From Patiria miniata (Eukaryota; Echinodermata; Asteroidea; Valvatida; Asterinidae), in NCBI RefSeq assembly GCF_015706575.1, contig NW_024037069.1, positions 37,407,315 to 37,471,314 on the forward strand: 64,000 bases of DNA, written 5' to 3'. The position numbers and the translations under genes are program-made. The notes below the pieces were generated by a model, which was not told the DNA's origin, made no database searches, and saw nothing but the letters and a program-made list of their open reading frames with translations. Shown here piece by piece: positions 48,167-59,293 of this stretch; within the stretch, counting starts at the first letter, position 1, and the number at the start of each line of letters is the position of its first letter.

Positions 48167-48886
48167 GGTGTGGAAGGTAATTCTGTCCCCCGGTAAAAGT
48201 GTCCGGGGGGACAGAATTACCTAGGTATAAGTGTCCTCCCTGGCCCGTTTATTCTGTCCCCCTCCAGGTAATTCTGTCCCCTCCAGGTAATTCTGTCCCC
48301 CAGGTTTTTTTGTCCCCCTCTTTTGAAACCCGGAAGGTTATTGTTTTGATAAATTCACTCTACAAGGTATACATTTTGGACTTTTAGTCTGCCCTTCATG
48401 AATATAAAAAAATAATTAATTAAGTCTATTAGTATTAGATGATACGTGAACACAGTGTCTCGATTCGGAGGAGCTATAAAACACATGGAGTCTTAAAACA
48501 CATGGGTCAACACAGCGGCGATGCATGGCGATGGCCCTCGTCTCATTGATAGTATAATACAATACAACGTCTCCTTGGATTGGTCTGTGTTCCCATCATA
48601 GCGCGTAACGAAATTTCCTATTGGACGAATTTCCATTGTAAAGGGAGACGCTTATGTACACATGTTATAATCACTGCCTCAAATCTTGCAGCATGTACTG
48701 GCGCGTGCGCTGCTGCTCTCAGTACATACTGCATGAGGACACATTTACCAGGGGGACATTTTTACCTGGAGGGGGACAAATTTACCTAGGTAAAAGTGTC
48801 CCCCGGACACATTTACCGGGTCACGAGCCGGTAAATGTGTCTGGGGGACACATTTACCAGGGGGGACAGAATTATCTGTCACACCT
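48167..48886. mobile_element. Inverted-repeat MITE with repeated GTCCCCC motifs
   Basis: The left side GGTGTGGAAGGTAATTCTG(TCCCCC) is the imperfect inverse of the right side, which ends AGAATTATCTGTCACACC. Both subterminal regions contain several copies of a GGTAAATGTGTCCCCC/GGTAATTCTGTCCCCC motif. The target duplication is not clear. The interior has no gene. Confidence 0.65.
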
Positions 48887-49369
48887 GTGCCGGCCCCAGG
48901 CTAGTACATGTACAGTGCGCGACCGTGACACAAACTTGTGCACAAGTCTATCGGAATGTTTCCCTAAAAAGGTACCAGTTCCCGTAGTTATTATGACTTT
49001 GCTTAAGGGTGCAATTGCACAAAATTAGTTTTGAATCATTTATGACCTTCCAGCCGCTCAGTATAGGCCTATGCAATTATAATTCACTCTCATGTGACTA
49101 TGGGCCTAGACTTTTATAGCCGATGCTAACAATTATTACCGAGTCGAGTGCATTCATGGGTGGCGTTTTGAGGTTTGACGAAAATAAAAAAATCCTGAAA
49201 TTTCCTGACGTAGGAAAATGATAACATAATCTATAGGGGTGGACGTGGCCTGGTGGGGCCGGGCCCCTCTTGGCGAACTTACCCCCCCCCCCCACGGCAA
49301 AAGCCATACAGGTATTTTTGTATTGTTTATGGTAGTGGTCTTCCCTAGTTTGTAATATGCCCCCCTCCC
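48887..49369. other. Non-coding region with a C-run
   Basis: No gene. A run of about 13 C lies at 49,281-49,293. Confidence 0.4.
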
Positions 49370-50312
49370 ATGCGCTGTGGTGCGATCTGAGGCTATTTCT
49401 TTACCACTTTATTTCTTTCCGAGACCACTATAACCAAATCTTTTGGAAGAAAACTGACCTTTTTTTGCTGCAAGCAAATATTTTTTTGGCATCTCGGTAA
49501 AGTCAGTCTGTCATTGACCGTAATACGCATGCGTGAAACATATCACGTAAACTAATGAATACGTCACCTGATTCGGAATATTGAGACATGTTAGTACATG
49601 TATATAATTATATTCTATTTTTTATGTTTGTTGCCTATAAGCACGCTGAGCGCATAAAACATAATTTTCTTCCCTAAATTGGGTTTAATCAAGTCCTGAT
49701 GATTGATAAAATATATTGCCCCTTCTTCTTCTCATTCATGGCTCTGGAGGTTTAAAAAAAAAAGGAACTTCAGTCCAAATACCCTTCCGTTATCAAGAGA
49801 TGCATGCGCATTATGGTTATAATAATATAATTCCCCGAGTAGTACAACATGTTCCTCAGAAACACAAAGGTGCTCACATGATAATGACGAGAAAAATGTA
49901 GGTACCCAAAGAAAATAATGATACGTCTTTCAGATATTTATTCACAATGTCATTATCGAGTCTTTCTTAACATGAAAATGAAACAAAAGCAGTTAAATGC
50001 GGTTATATGCCTTTTAATTAAAAAATTATGACCTGAATAGGCCTAATATTTCACCTTTTGTGGCGCACTCGAAAGCGCGATATATTCTATTGGAGTCAAC
50101 AAGGGTGGATCGGGGGGGGGGGGGGCAACGGGGGCTATGCCCCCCTCCAACCCAACCCCCCCCCCCCAAAAAAAAAAACCCGTCAATTTTTGTCTGGTGG
50201 CGTCGCAATAATAATAATAGAGGCAGGCACTGCGTACACCACCATCTTTTCCTCCAAAAGAAAAATTAGTTTAAGTGGTCAGAAATAGTCTCAGATCGCA
50301 CCACAGAGCATC
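49370..50312. repeat. Region bounded by about 40-bp inverted repeats
   Basis: GCTGTGGTGCGATCTGAG (left, about 49,374) is inverted at the right end (CTCAGATCGCACCACAG, about 50,290), and the match extends to about 40 bp with a few mismatches. The interior has a G-run and a C-run (50,112-50,168) and no recognisable gene. It may be an old transposon, but no target duplication was identified. Confidence 0.5.
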
Positions 50313-51225
50313 TAGAATCTAATAAAATTCCGGGGCCTTTAAGTGGACCCCGAACCCCACGCCCTAATTTTTGGGACCCACTTTTTTGTCTTCTGGATCC
50401 GCCCTTTGGAATCAAGCGCAGGTACATTGATTGCTGTTCTGAAAATCGAATAGTTTTTGTTTTTTTAATGAAGGAGATTGCTTTACAATATCTTGAAAGT
50501 GCGATGTTACATGAAATTTCACAGGACAGGGAAACATTGGCACTCAATGGTAGATGTGGAACTACAGCACTGAACTGACACTTTCTGTACAAAATAAGTG
50601 CATTCGTTTTGCTTGATTTGCTTAAACTTTAAAGTTACTTGTAATTTTAATATAGGTTTTTTCCGGCTAGTTCAAAACATTAATCATACCGTTTTGATAA
50701 TTGCACTTCCAATGTTTAATTTCGTCTTTTGTTAGGCAATTTCAAATTCAGTTCAAGTAAATTCAAACAATGAGCACGCGTTTTCGTCCCGGTGTATTCA
50801 ATTTCGGCTCGTCTTCGCTAAACCTTGTTATTCAGAAATCAATTTCGTCTATATTATTGATTGATATAAGACGAATTCGATCTCTGGATGCTGCCATTCG
50901 GCAACAGAATTTGATCTGTAATGACGAATATTCTCGACCCGGTGACTAAAGAGGGTGACCAAACTTTGAAATTGAATGGTAAATGACTATTGGTTTTGGT
51001 AAAAGTGTGTGGAACATTTTCGTGGACGAAATTGAATGTTATAGAGTTGGTGAATTTGAATCTTTTAAAATAGCCAGGAAAACCTACACCGTAATACTCC
51101 ACAATGTTATAACCTTTATACACACACATCGTTTTGATGATGCAGAATTATTTTCACAAATTCTAACAATAGTTAACTTGCTATATTATAGAAAACATAT
51201 ATACATGTACATGTACCTTGTTATT
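50313..51225. other. Non-coding region
   Basis: AT-rich, with no recognisable gene. The 140-codon plus-strand frame at 50983-51405 runs into a MITE and shows no domain. Confidence 0.4.
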
Positions 51226-51229
51226 TTAA

Positions 51230-51601
51230 AGGCATATTTTTTTTTAGGATCATTTGCTTTTCATGCATTTTGTTCGTTTCCAATAAAAACACCAAACAAA
51301 ATCCCCCAAAAAAACATGTTCAGAACCTATCAGCTGTTGAAGTTCCAGCTCAGTGAATATTACACTTTTCGAGAAAACTCTATAAAACTATGCACTCTCT
51401 TTTGATCCCGAAACACAATTTCGTCTATAACATAACTCTTTATTTCCAAAAATCAGTCGATGGACTCCTCATATCTTACATATCAGCAAGCCAAAAACGA
51501 GATAATTTCACGGGGTGCTTAGTACCATTACAATCTTTAATCAAGCTTCTTAATGACAATTCGGTAGGTCACTTTGGGATATTATGCAAATGATCTTGCC
51601 T
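51230..51601. mobile_element. Diverged TTAA-target MITE, 372 bp
   Basis: TTAA at 51226-51229 and 51602-51605. The ends begin AGGCATATT...GATCATTTGC and finish GCAAATGATCTTGCCT, resembling the main TTAA family. The interior (TTTGTTCGTTTCCAATAA; GAAGTTCCAGCTCAGTG) also recalls that family at lower identity, so it is an older copy. Confidence 0.7.
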
Positions 51602-51649
51602 TTAATTCAATGAGTGACGTATATGCTTATTTCAACTGAATAGTGTGAA

Positions 51650-52591
51650 CTAAGCACATTTTTGGTGAAGCTTCCAGTACCCCTCGGCATTGCCCCATGA
51701 AGACACACCAAAGTGCACGCGAGTCGGAACTCGCTGGTGGTATGCACCGGCGTCCCATTCCACGAAAGCCGCCTCCTGTCCTCCTTTACCGATTCTGACC
51801 ACGCCCCCTTTGTAGTCGATCCAGAAAGGGCGGTACTCACTGGCGTTGACCAACCCTTGTTCCTCATGTGTAGCCACTATATCCAGACAGATCAAGTAGC
51901 ATGGTCTCACGTTCGCCAAGGTATTCACTCTCCCACCGATGTCTAGAGAGGAAAAATGTAAAACCTGACCCATTCAATTTTAGGTTATTTCAGCACTCGA
52001 TCGGCCAAACACCGAAAGTGCCCATGTCTTGTAACTTGTTTTAAATGCTATCCTTGAAAATGCACCTTTGTGTCCCATTTAACCTTATATTAAATGTTTT
52101 TTTTTATTGTGCCAGTTTGAAGGGTAATTAGGTGCCTTTCTGGTTTTTTTGATAATGCGAATTGCTGCATTCATGAGCAAAACTGTGATTTTATTACGGG
52201 CATGAACCTTTATGAAGCAGCTATGAATTGGGCTTTATATCCTCGATTTTGAAAGTGCTACATGCAGAACTTCCCTAAAACAATGGTCCCAACATGGGGT
52301 TTCGTTGTTTTTTTTTACTCATGCACCCTGTAGACACTTGTTTGTGGCGTCCTTATACAAGTCGTTACAGAACTGTCATTAAAGCACGGCTTTTTTAGGA
52401 AATAATAATAATAGGCATTTTCTACTCACTTATTTCGGCAAAGACGGACTCGTCAGTATTATGCTCAGCCAGGGCTATGCTAGCACCCTGCTTGATCTTC
52501 ACATCGAAGTCCAACCGGAAAGGCATGCTGAAGGGTTCCAGCAGGAATTTGAAGGTGCGTGGTAACTTGGCTTCAGTGAATACCGAACAAA
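51650..52591 (-). CDS. Gene fragment with farnesoic acid O-methyltransferase-like domain, last two exons
   Basis: Two - strand exons: 52591-52430 (acceptor CCCAG, donor GTGAGT) and 51942-51650 (acceptor CTCTCTAG; stop TAG), both entered in phase 1, so the splice is consistent. Together they encode about 150 residues spanning the domain: FDVKIKQGASIALAEHN and VFAEI at the end of one exon, IGGRVNTLANVR, then EYRPFWIDYKGGVVRIGKGG, FVEWDAG and VHFGVSSWGNAEGYWKL. This matches the pattern of the Methyltransf_FA family (PF12248) from memory. The name is historical; in most animals the domain occurs in secreted or extracellular proteins without proven methyltransferase activity. The earlier exons were not found between 52.6 and 53.65 kb, where block C begins, so the gene may be cut by the duplication or have long introns. 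Confidence 0.72.
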
Positions 52592-52879
52592 CTGGGAGGA
52601 AAAAAAGACATTTGTTTGTAACTTTCGACTCAAAATTTTTGTTTCTATTGACACATGCAAACATGGTTCGGTATAACCTTCACTGGCGTGTGAAAGTCTG
52701 CATTTTTGTCGTTGGTGCGAACATACTGAGCTCACTTTGCTGAAACATAATTCTGCGAAGAGCAAGCTGCTTATATAGCAGAAAGGCTAAACGCAGATGA
52801 TAATTTCGTACAATTTGATGTCTAAAAATTCCGGCGGACAAAGCTGTCATTTTCAAGTTTGCCTAACACTAACACGCGC

Positions 52880-52959
52880 CAGAGTTGTAATGACTCGAGT
52901 CAATGACTCGACTCGTGTCCGACTCTAGTCATAAAATTCAGTGACTCGGTACAACTCTG
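52880..52959. mobile_element. 80-bp miniature of the ACTCGACTCG hAT-like family
   Basis: It begins CAGAGTTGTAATGACTCGAG and ends GACTCGGTACAACTCTG. The flanking octamers ACACGCGC (52872-52879) and ACATGTGC (52960-52967) differ only by two C-to-T changes at CpG sites, consistent with a decayed 8-bp target duplication. Confidence 0.8.
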
Positions 52960-53650
52960 ACATGTGCTCTGCTGAACAAAACGAACCACGGATCTATCCC
53001 CACATTGAACAAACGAACTGTCTTATTCCAAAAGTAAAATCAAAACTGTATTCAAATAAAAATTCACTCCCACCGACTAAAACTTGGGAATGAATTTTAA
53101 CTCGAGTTTGGACTGAAGTGATCCCACAGAGAATTTCAATCTAAAATTAGAGTGATTTTCACTCTCAATCGCATCTAATCCCTCTATAATTTCACTCTTT
53201 GGAATTTCGAGAGAAGGTACCACACCCAAGATGTACTGTACTGCTAGCTCCGTCCGACGGCCGAAGATACATTTTGTTTTTAACTAGCCATTTTCACTAG
53301 CGATACAGATGTTATTTAGAGACATCGACCCCCCCCCCAAAAAAATCGGCCCACGTTAAGGTATGGACTAAATTATTACTTAAAGAATTTCGAACTGCTG
53401 CGGGCCAACATAATTCAGTTCCCACAAGGCAGACTGGTTCCATCCTTCCCTTTAAATCAAGTATGAGAGAACAAGAAGAATCAGTCTACCTGTTAGGCGA
53501 ATCTGTTTGTGTGCAAAAGTATAGGCTAATCCAAAATAAAAAAAAAACCCTTTTTTTCCCCCCAGAGAGTTGTAGACGCCAAAATGACAAAAAAGTAACT
53601 TTTTTTTCCCGTACAAATAAAACTCTCCAGTGTCAGGGGGAAAATATAAA
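52960..53650. other. Non-coding region before block C
   Basis: No gene is recognised. It includes short C-, A- and T-runs. Block C similarity starts abruptly at 53651. Confidence 0.45.
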
Positions 53651-53773
53651 GAAGGCATAAGGGGCATGTACAAAGGACTCTGGCCGAGTACACTCAAAGC
53701 CATCGGAACTGTGGGCTTCACGTTTTGCTTTTACGAGAAGGCGTGCCACTTTCTAGAAAGACGATACTTGTAA
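53651..53773 (+). pseudogene. SLC25A19: SLC25A19 last-exon fragment (copy C)
   Basis: The last 40 codons and stop of the carrier (from EGIRGMYKGLWPSTLKA to LERRYL) follow unrelated sequence without an acceptor. The block C duplication therefore starts inside the exon, corresponding to position 714 in copy A. The fragment cannot encode a carrier. The 3' UTR-like sequence continues after it. Confidence 0.88.
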
Positions 53774-54578
53774 TTTCACTCTGTTGTACAGTCTCTGCAG
53801 TGCCTGGTGCAATGTAGTTTTATCCCGAGGGATTCCTAGATATTTTGTTTCTAAATTGATTAATACATGCATGCATCGAAATGAAACCAAATGAAGTGTC
53901 TTTTTTTTGATGAACAGAACTACAGTTAATTGAGAAAGCTCAGACTTAACAGTGATATTTTGTTATTTTAAGTTTGTAAATGTCAAAGAACATCTGAAGA
54001 TGCAGAAAACTTGAAAATGCTACACAAGTACAGCTACTTTGTGTCATCAGGAACAGTTGTCTCCCAAAGTCATTCTTCTTAAGTTCATCACAAGTTCTTG
54101 CAAGTCAGTCACAAGTCAAATCGCAAGCTTTTCAAACTGCGACAATTGCATACCTATTGTTCATCCCTTTTTACTTGTGCTTGAACTTCTCAAGTGATCT
54201 TTGATTTCGTTGTTACCGAACTTGTAATGGAATCTATGCAAGTACCCATGGAATAAACTTTATATTGAGAACAATTTTGTGTAAGTATCAATATTTATGG
54301 ATTGTATTAAAACAGTCGGACGCAACACTTTGGTTTCATTAGGTGTATTTGTACCTGCTTCATATAATGTCTCTGTTACTTGTGACTAGACTTGTGATTT
54401 ACTTTTGATCGGACTTGTGATGGACTTGTGAGAGCCCCATAGGTGTGGCTCAAATACTGGACTTTCTCCATATTGGGAGCCACACAGCGGTAATAAACAA
54501 CATGCGAGGAACAATTGTGTTGAGGAAATCGAAATCGGGACTGTTTTTTTAGTTGATATTCACTACGGAAGATACATA
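53774..54578. other. 3' UTR-like and non-coding sequence (block C)
   Basis: Equivalent to 837-2012 and 34244-35017. It has the empty Harbinger site (TTGTTACCGAAC near 54,211) and AATAAA at 54252-54257. A 15-bp-scale insertion distinguishes it near 53,940. Confidence 0.5.
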
Positions 54579-54831
54579 CCTGGGCCCAATTTCACGGCGC
54601 TGCTAAGCACAAACATTTGTTTAGCACAAAAAAGTCTGACTTATAAAAGCAGGTTACCTGCCAAAACTCCATGTGATTTTCATGCTAAGCAAACAACAGC
54701 TGAATACTAATCACGAGCAATGTACATGTACATCACATGGAGTTCTTGCTGGTAACCTGCCTTTATAAGCCAGACTTTTTTTGTGCTAAGCAAGTTTTTG
54801 TGCTTAGCAGCGCAGTGAAATTTGCCCCTGG
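54579..54831. mobile_element. Short inverted-repeat MITE, CCTGGGCCC end (block C copy)
   Basis: Same site as 2013-2240 and 35018-35264. Confidence 0.65.
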
Positions 54832-56432
54832 TTATTTACCAGGAAAAATTGAATTCCGTTCCTGTACACGTCTAGTTAGCCTGTAATTTTCTGGTGAAAT
54901 TTGCAGAAAGTCTGATTGCAGTATTTTTCTGGCAATCGTGGGTCATGTACTTTTGACCTTTTGATTTTCCTTGGTTTTAAAGTATCTCCCACAGTGAATA
55001 TTAAGTGAAAGAAAAAACAACTATTCTTCACGTTGCTATCACCACTGTGTGGCTCACAATACGGAGAATGTCCGGTATTGAGCCACATTCATGGGGCTAT
55101 ACCTGTGATGGGGCCATCTCTTTGTCGTCCTTGCAGTGGGCACTTGTGCAATGTTCTTATATTAGAAAGATGGCAGTAGACGTTTTGGCTTGATGTGTAA
55201 TGGGCTTGATCACCGACTCACTTATGATTGTTGCTTTTTCTTCCCAAGAAGCACGTCATTTTATTACGAGACACCGACTGTCGGGGTTTGTTTACATTAA
55301 AAATAAAGACTGAACATTTTGGTAGCTTATGACGTGTGGCCATTGAACAATCCGAAGAAAGGATGTTTGAACTATTTTTTTTATAGAAACTGACAAGGAT
55401 TTTGATGAAGGTAACCAGTTGATGGTTGCAATGACTTCCAATGAGCACGCTCACTACCAAAGCGAAGACATATTTCCATCCCTTTTTCGTTTAAATATTC
55501 TGAAATGAGACCATCTAAAGTGTATGGGAAGACTTTGTTTAAATTGTTAATGTAAACATTGTGCTAAAATGATGTAAAAAAAACCCTCAAAGTTTCAAAA
55601 CACGCCAAATTATTACCACGTTAGAAGCACAGTGGTATTAGTGGGCTGTGACATTTTATGAGTTTTCTTTTTGCAATTATTTATTTCTTCATGAGGACAT
55701 CTCAACCACAATGAGATTTACACAAGACTTGTCCCTGACAAAACTTAACTTTCATTTTCATATTTGAAATAAAAAAAGACTAGGCTTACCTAGTCGAGTT
55801 GAACCTGAATATCTCGGTACTCGTTGACTCAGTCAGTTCGTGACTCAGTTTGTAAGTGACTCAGTCTGTCAAAAGGACAGTAAGCTGACCCTTACGGTCC
55901 ATCAAAAAGGCATGTACAGGTACATGTAAATTGGTTTTGACTTCCATTTCGGTTGTTACAAAATAATATTGGAAGCTGAGAGCATTGTTCCTTTTTTTTT
56001 TGTTTTTTTTATGGGCTCTGTACACAATTACCCACTCGACGGTAAGAAAGGGATAGTTGGGGAACACCACTTGGGAGAGACATTCGAACGCATTGCCGAA
56101 GACGCGTAACGCTCACGCAAAGACGCTATGGGTTTTGGTGCACATTCAGAATAAAACTAGTCGTGCCTGGTTCGAGCTGTATGCGCACCGCAACCAGTAC
56201 GCGCATGAAGTGTGTCCCGTCCAAGGGGCTCTCGAAAGTGGTGAAAAAGCGCCCTCTCTAGTGAGCGCACGGAGCCCATACAAAATCAGGCATGCAACTT
56301 TTCCTCGGATCCGCTGATTTCCTCGTTTTTTTACTTCACATGAATGCCATTACAAATTGAAAAACACTGTACAATGTCTTCTGTAGTTTGGAATTTCCTC
56401 ATTTTTTTTCTAAATTCCCAGTTGCAAGCCTG
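54832..56432. other. Non-coding part of the duplicated module (block C)
   Basis: Equivalent to 2241-3843, without the hAT-like MITE of block B. No gene. Confidence 0.6.
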
Positions 56433-57138
56433 AAAAATAGGGAATGCAAAGTTCTTGTTGAGTTAGGAAAGCTATACGACAAACTGTTCTTAGTGGGTCA
56501 GCGTGCTTGCCTGCTCACTAAAAGCCTATCCTGTTTGTGCGCGGAGCCCATACAAAAATAGGGAATGCAAAGTTCTCGTTCAGTTTGGAATGCTACACAA
56601 CAAACTGTTCTTTGTGGGTCAGCGTGCTGCCCTGCTCACTAAAAGCCTATCCTGTTTGTCCGCGGAGCCCATACAAAAATAGGGAATGCAAAGTTCTCGT
56701 TCAGTTTGGAATGCTACACGACAAACTGTTCTTTGTGGGTCAGCGTGCTGCCCTGCTCACTAAAAGCCTATCCTGTTTGTGCGCGGAGCCCATACAAAAA
56801 TAGGGAATGCAAAGTTCTCGTTCAGTTTGGAATGCTACACGACAAACTGTTCTTTGTGGGTCAGCATGCTGCCCTGCTCACTAAAAGCCTATCCTATTTG
56901 TGCGCGGAGCCCATACAAAAATAGGGAATGCAAAGTTCTCGTTCAGTTTGGAATGCTACACGACAAACTGTTCTTTGTGGGTCAGCGTGCTGCCCTGCTC
57001 ACTAAATGCCTATCCTGTTTGTGCGCGGAGCCCATACAAAAATAGGGAATGCAAAGTTCTCGTTCAGTTTGGAATGCTACACAGCAAACTGTTCTTAGTG
57101 GGTCAGCGTGCTGCCCTGCTTACTAAAAGCATATCCTG
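56433..57138. repeat. 121-bp minisatellite, about 6 units (block C)
   Basis: Same unit and flanks as 3844-4670. It lacks two units present in block B but shares block B's private variant CTCACTAAATGCC in the penultimate unit. Confidence 0.9.
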
Positions 57139-57347
57139 ATGTTCAAAACACCAAGTTCTGAGATCGTTTCTGAAATACTACACAAGATGTTTCCCATGAA
57201 ATATTGTAAAACATTCTTTATTCGTACTATACATGATACAAGTACATCTGGAGTCAGTACAAATTTACACATCAATAAAGAGGAAATAAGAGGAAATCAG
57301 TTCAACAGACGTTTATATGTTAATAATGGCTGGTGGTTTTGGCTTAA

Positions 57348-58355
57348 AGCTTGAGTAGACCATTTGCAATTTGTGTATTTATTTCGTTTGAACCAACAAA
57401 AGTGCTCAAAATCTTAAGACGAATGCTTAAAGGTATAGTCCACATTTGTAATTTGTGCATTTTGTTCGTTTGAAGCAACAAACATGCTAAAAATCTAAAG
57501 ACGGGTGCTGAACAACTAACCTGATGAAGTTTCAGCTCAGCTTCAGCTGTTTATTTCTAGAAAAACAACATTCTATGATCCAGATTTCAAATCAAAAGTT
57601 GCTGAATCATGTTTTGAATTGGGCCTGAATTCAGCATCCGAGACACGTGCTCACTGAGCCGACTGCAGCTACGCGATGTCGCGCACTGATCCGATGAATT
57701 AAAGCAATCGCGCGTGCGTGTGCGTCGTGTCAACGCTTGCGCGCGCTTCGCCGAATAAAAAAAACGAACTACTAACGGAACCTTCCAACAGTGCGTCTTT
57801 AAACACACCGTTGGAAAGGCATTCTTTCATTGATTTCTTCAAATTGACAGCATGCCAGAAAGAATAATTTTACAGGGAGTTTAGTCCCCTTACTATCTTT
57901 CAACCAAGTATGTTTTTCAACACTAATTACGTCAGTTACTTTTTGGATAGCTGCAAATGATGGACTGAGCTTTAACGACTATCTCCGAGTTCTGAGAAAA
58001 TATTCTAGGATCTCAAATTGCGCCCGAAATCAGCATCCGAAACACGTTCTCATTCAGCCGATTGCAGCCACACGATGTCACGCACTGAACAGACGAATAA
58101 TAGCAACCGTACATGTGTGTGCTTCGTGTCAACGCTTCTAGCACCCATCCAAGGATTTGCACAACTACTACCGGAAATTTCCAAAAATGTGTCACTTGAA
58201 ACATTTTTGGAAATGACCTTCTGTTATTGTTTTCTTCAGTTTGGAATCATTTTGCAGGGACTTTAGTGTCATTATTATCTTTAATAGCAACTAAGCTTTT
58301 TAACAATAATTTGGTCAGTTACTTTTTGGATAGCTGCAAATGGTCCATTCTACCT
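57348..58355. mobile_element. Nested TTAA-target MITEs (block C)
   Basis: Outer element with the inner one at 57431-57971, both TTAA-flanked, corresponding to 4879-5886 and 38508-39515. Confidence 0.82.
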
Positions 58356-58359
58356 TTAA

Positions 58360-59293
58360 TGACTTAATTCCAGATTACTGAGTTCCAAAACAAGTGTTCT
58401 TAATAAACATTAAATCTTGCTCTTCGAATAGAGTTACGACAAGTTTACGAAAAAATAATTCTTTTTGGACACAAACATGAAGTAATGGTCAGAATATTAC
58501 ACCAGCACAAAAAATAATACTATTCAAACATGTACATAGTATATAAATATCTGATGGCGAGTATGAAGAATACTTATGTCTACGTAGAGATACCCTGTAT
58601 GTGCATATGTAGTGCAGAATATCTGCACTATTTCTTTCTCATATATATCTACATCTGCCAGTTGCAATGTAAACTTTAATCAGAAACATAATAACAGATT
58701 CATCAAGGAAAAGCCGACAGAGCTCTATATCTTTTCACAGAGAATACAAACTTTTCACAGAGAATATATACATGACACCTGATTTTGTTATATCACAGAA
58801 TTATGTGCGACAGATAGTGCTGAATGACAGAAATTTACATACATACATAATAATTTATACTCTCCATTATAAATATCACTGACACAACTTTATTTGAGCA
58901 TTGCAAGTAACTATAGTGTACATGTACATCTATAAAGACAGAAATATTACTACGGTCCTGTACATGGATTGTCAGATACAAATTAAGTATACATGTACTT
59001 CACATTTGCGGTGGTCTGATCACTCATAAGTATTTTTTGCCATGTGCTTATTTATAATTTTAAAACCCATTAATCATTAATTCTGTGTAGATTGCAGCAA
59101 ATTGTCCAACACTGAACAAACAAAAATGAATGCCATTCGTCAATATGACAATATTTTTTTGAATAATTAAGACCTGAGAAGGATATATACATGAGAAGAT
59201 TAATACTTGAATACCCGTGGTGGCAAGTTATGGATTGACAATTCCCGGCCCCCTGAAAAATTTGAGAGTCTAAGAATTTAGACTCCAAGTCCC
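58360..59293 (-). other. 3' UTR-like region of HS3ST3-like copy 4
   Basis: Equivalent to 39520-40453 and almost the same sequence. No other feature. Confidence 0.5.
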
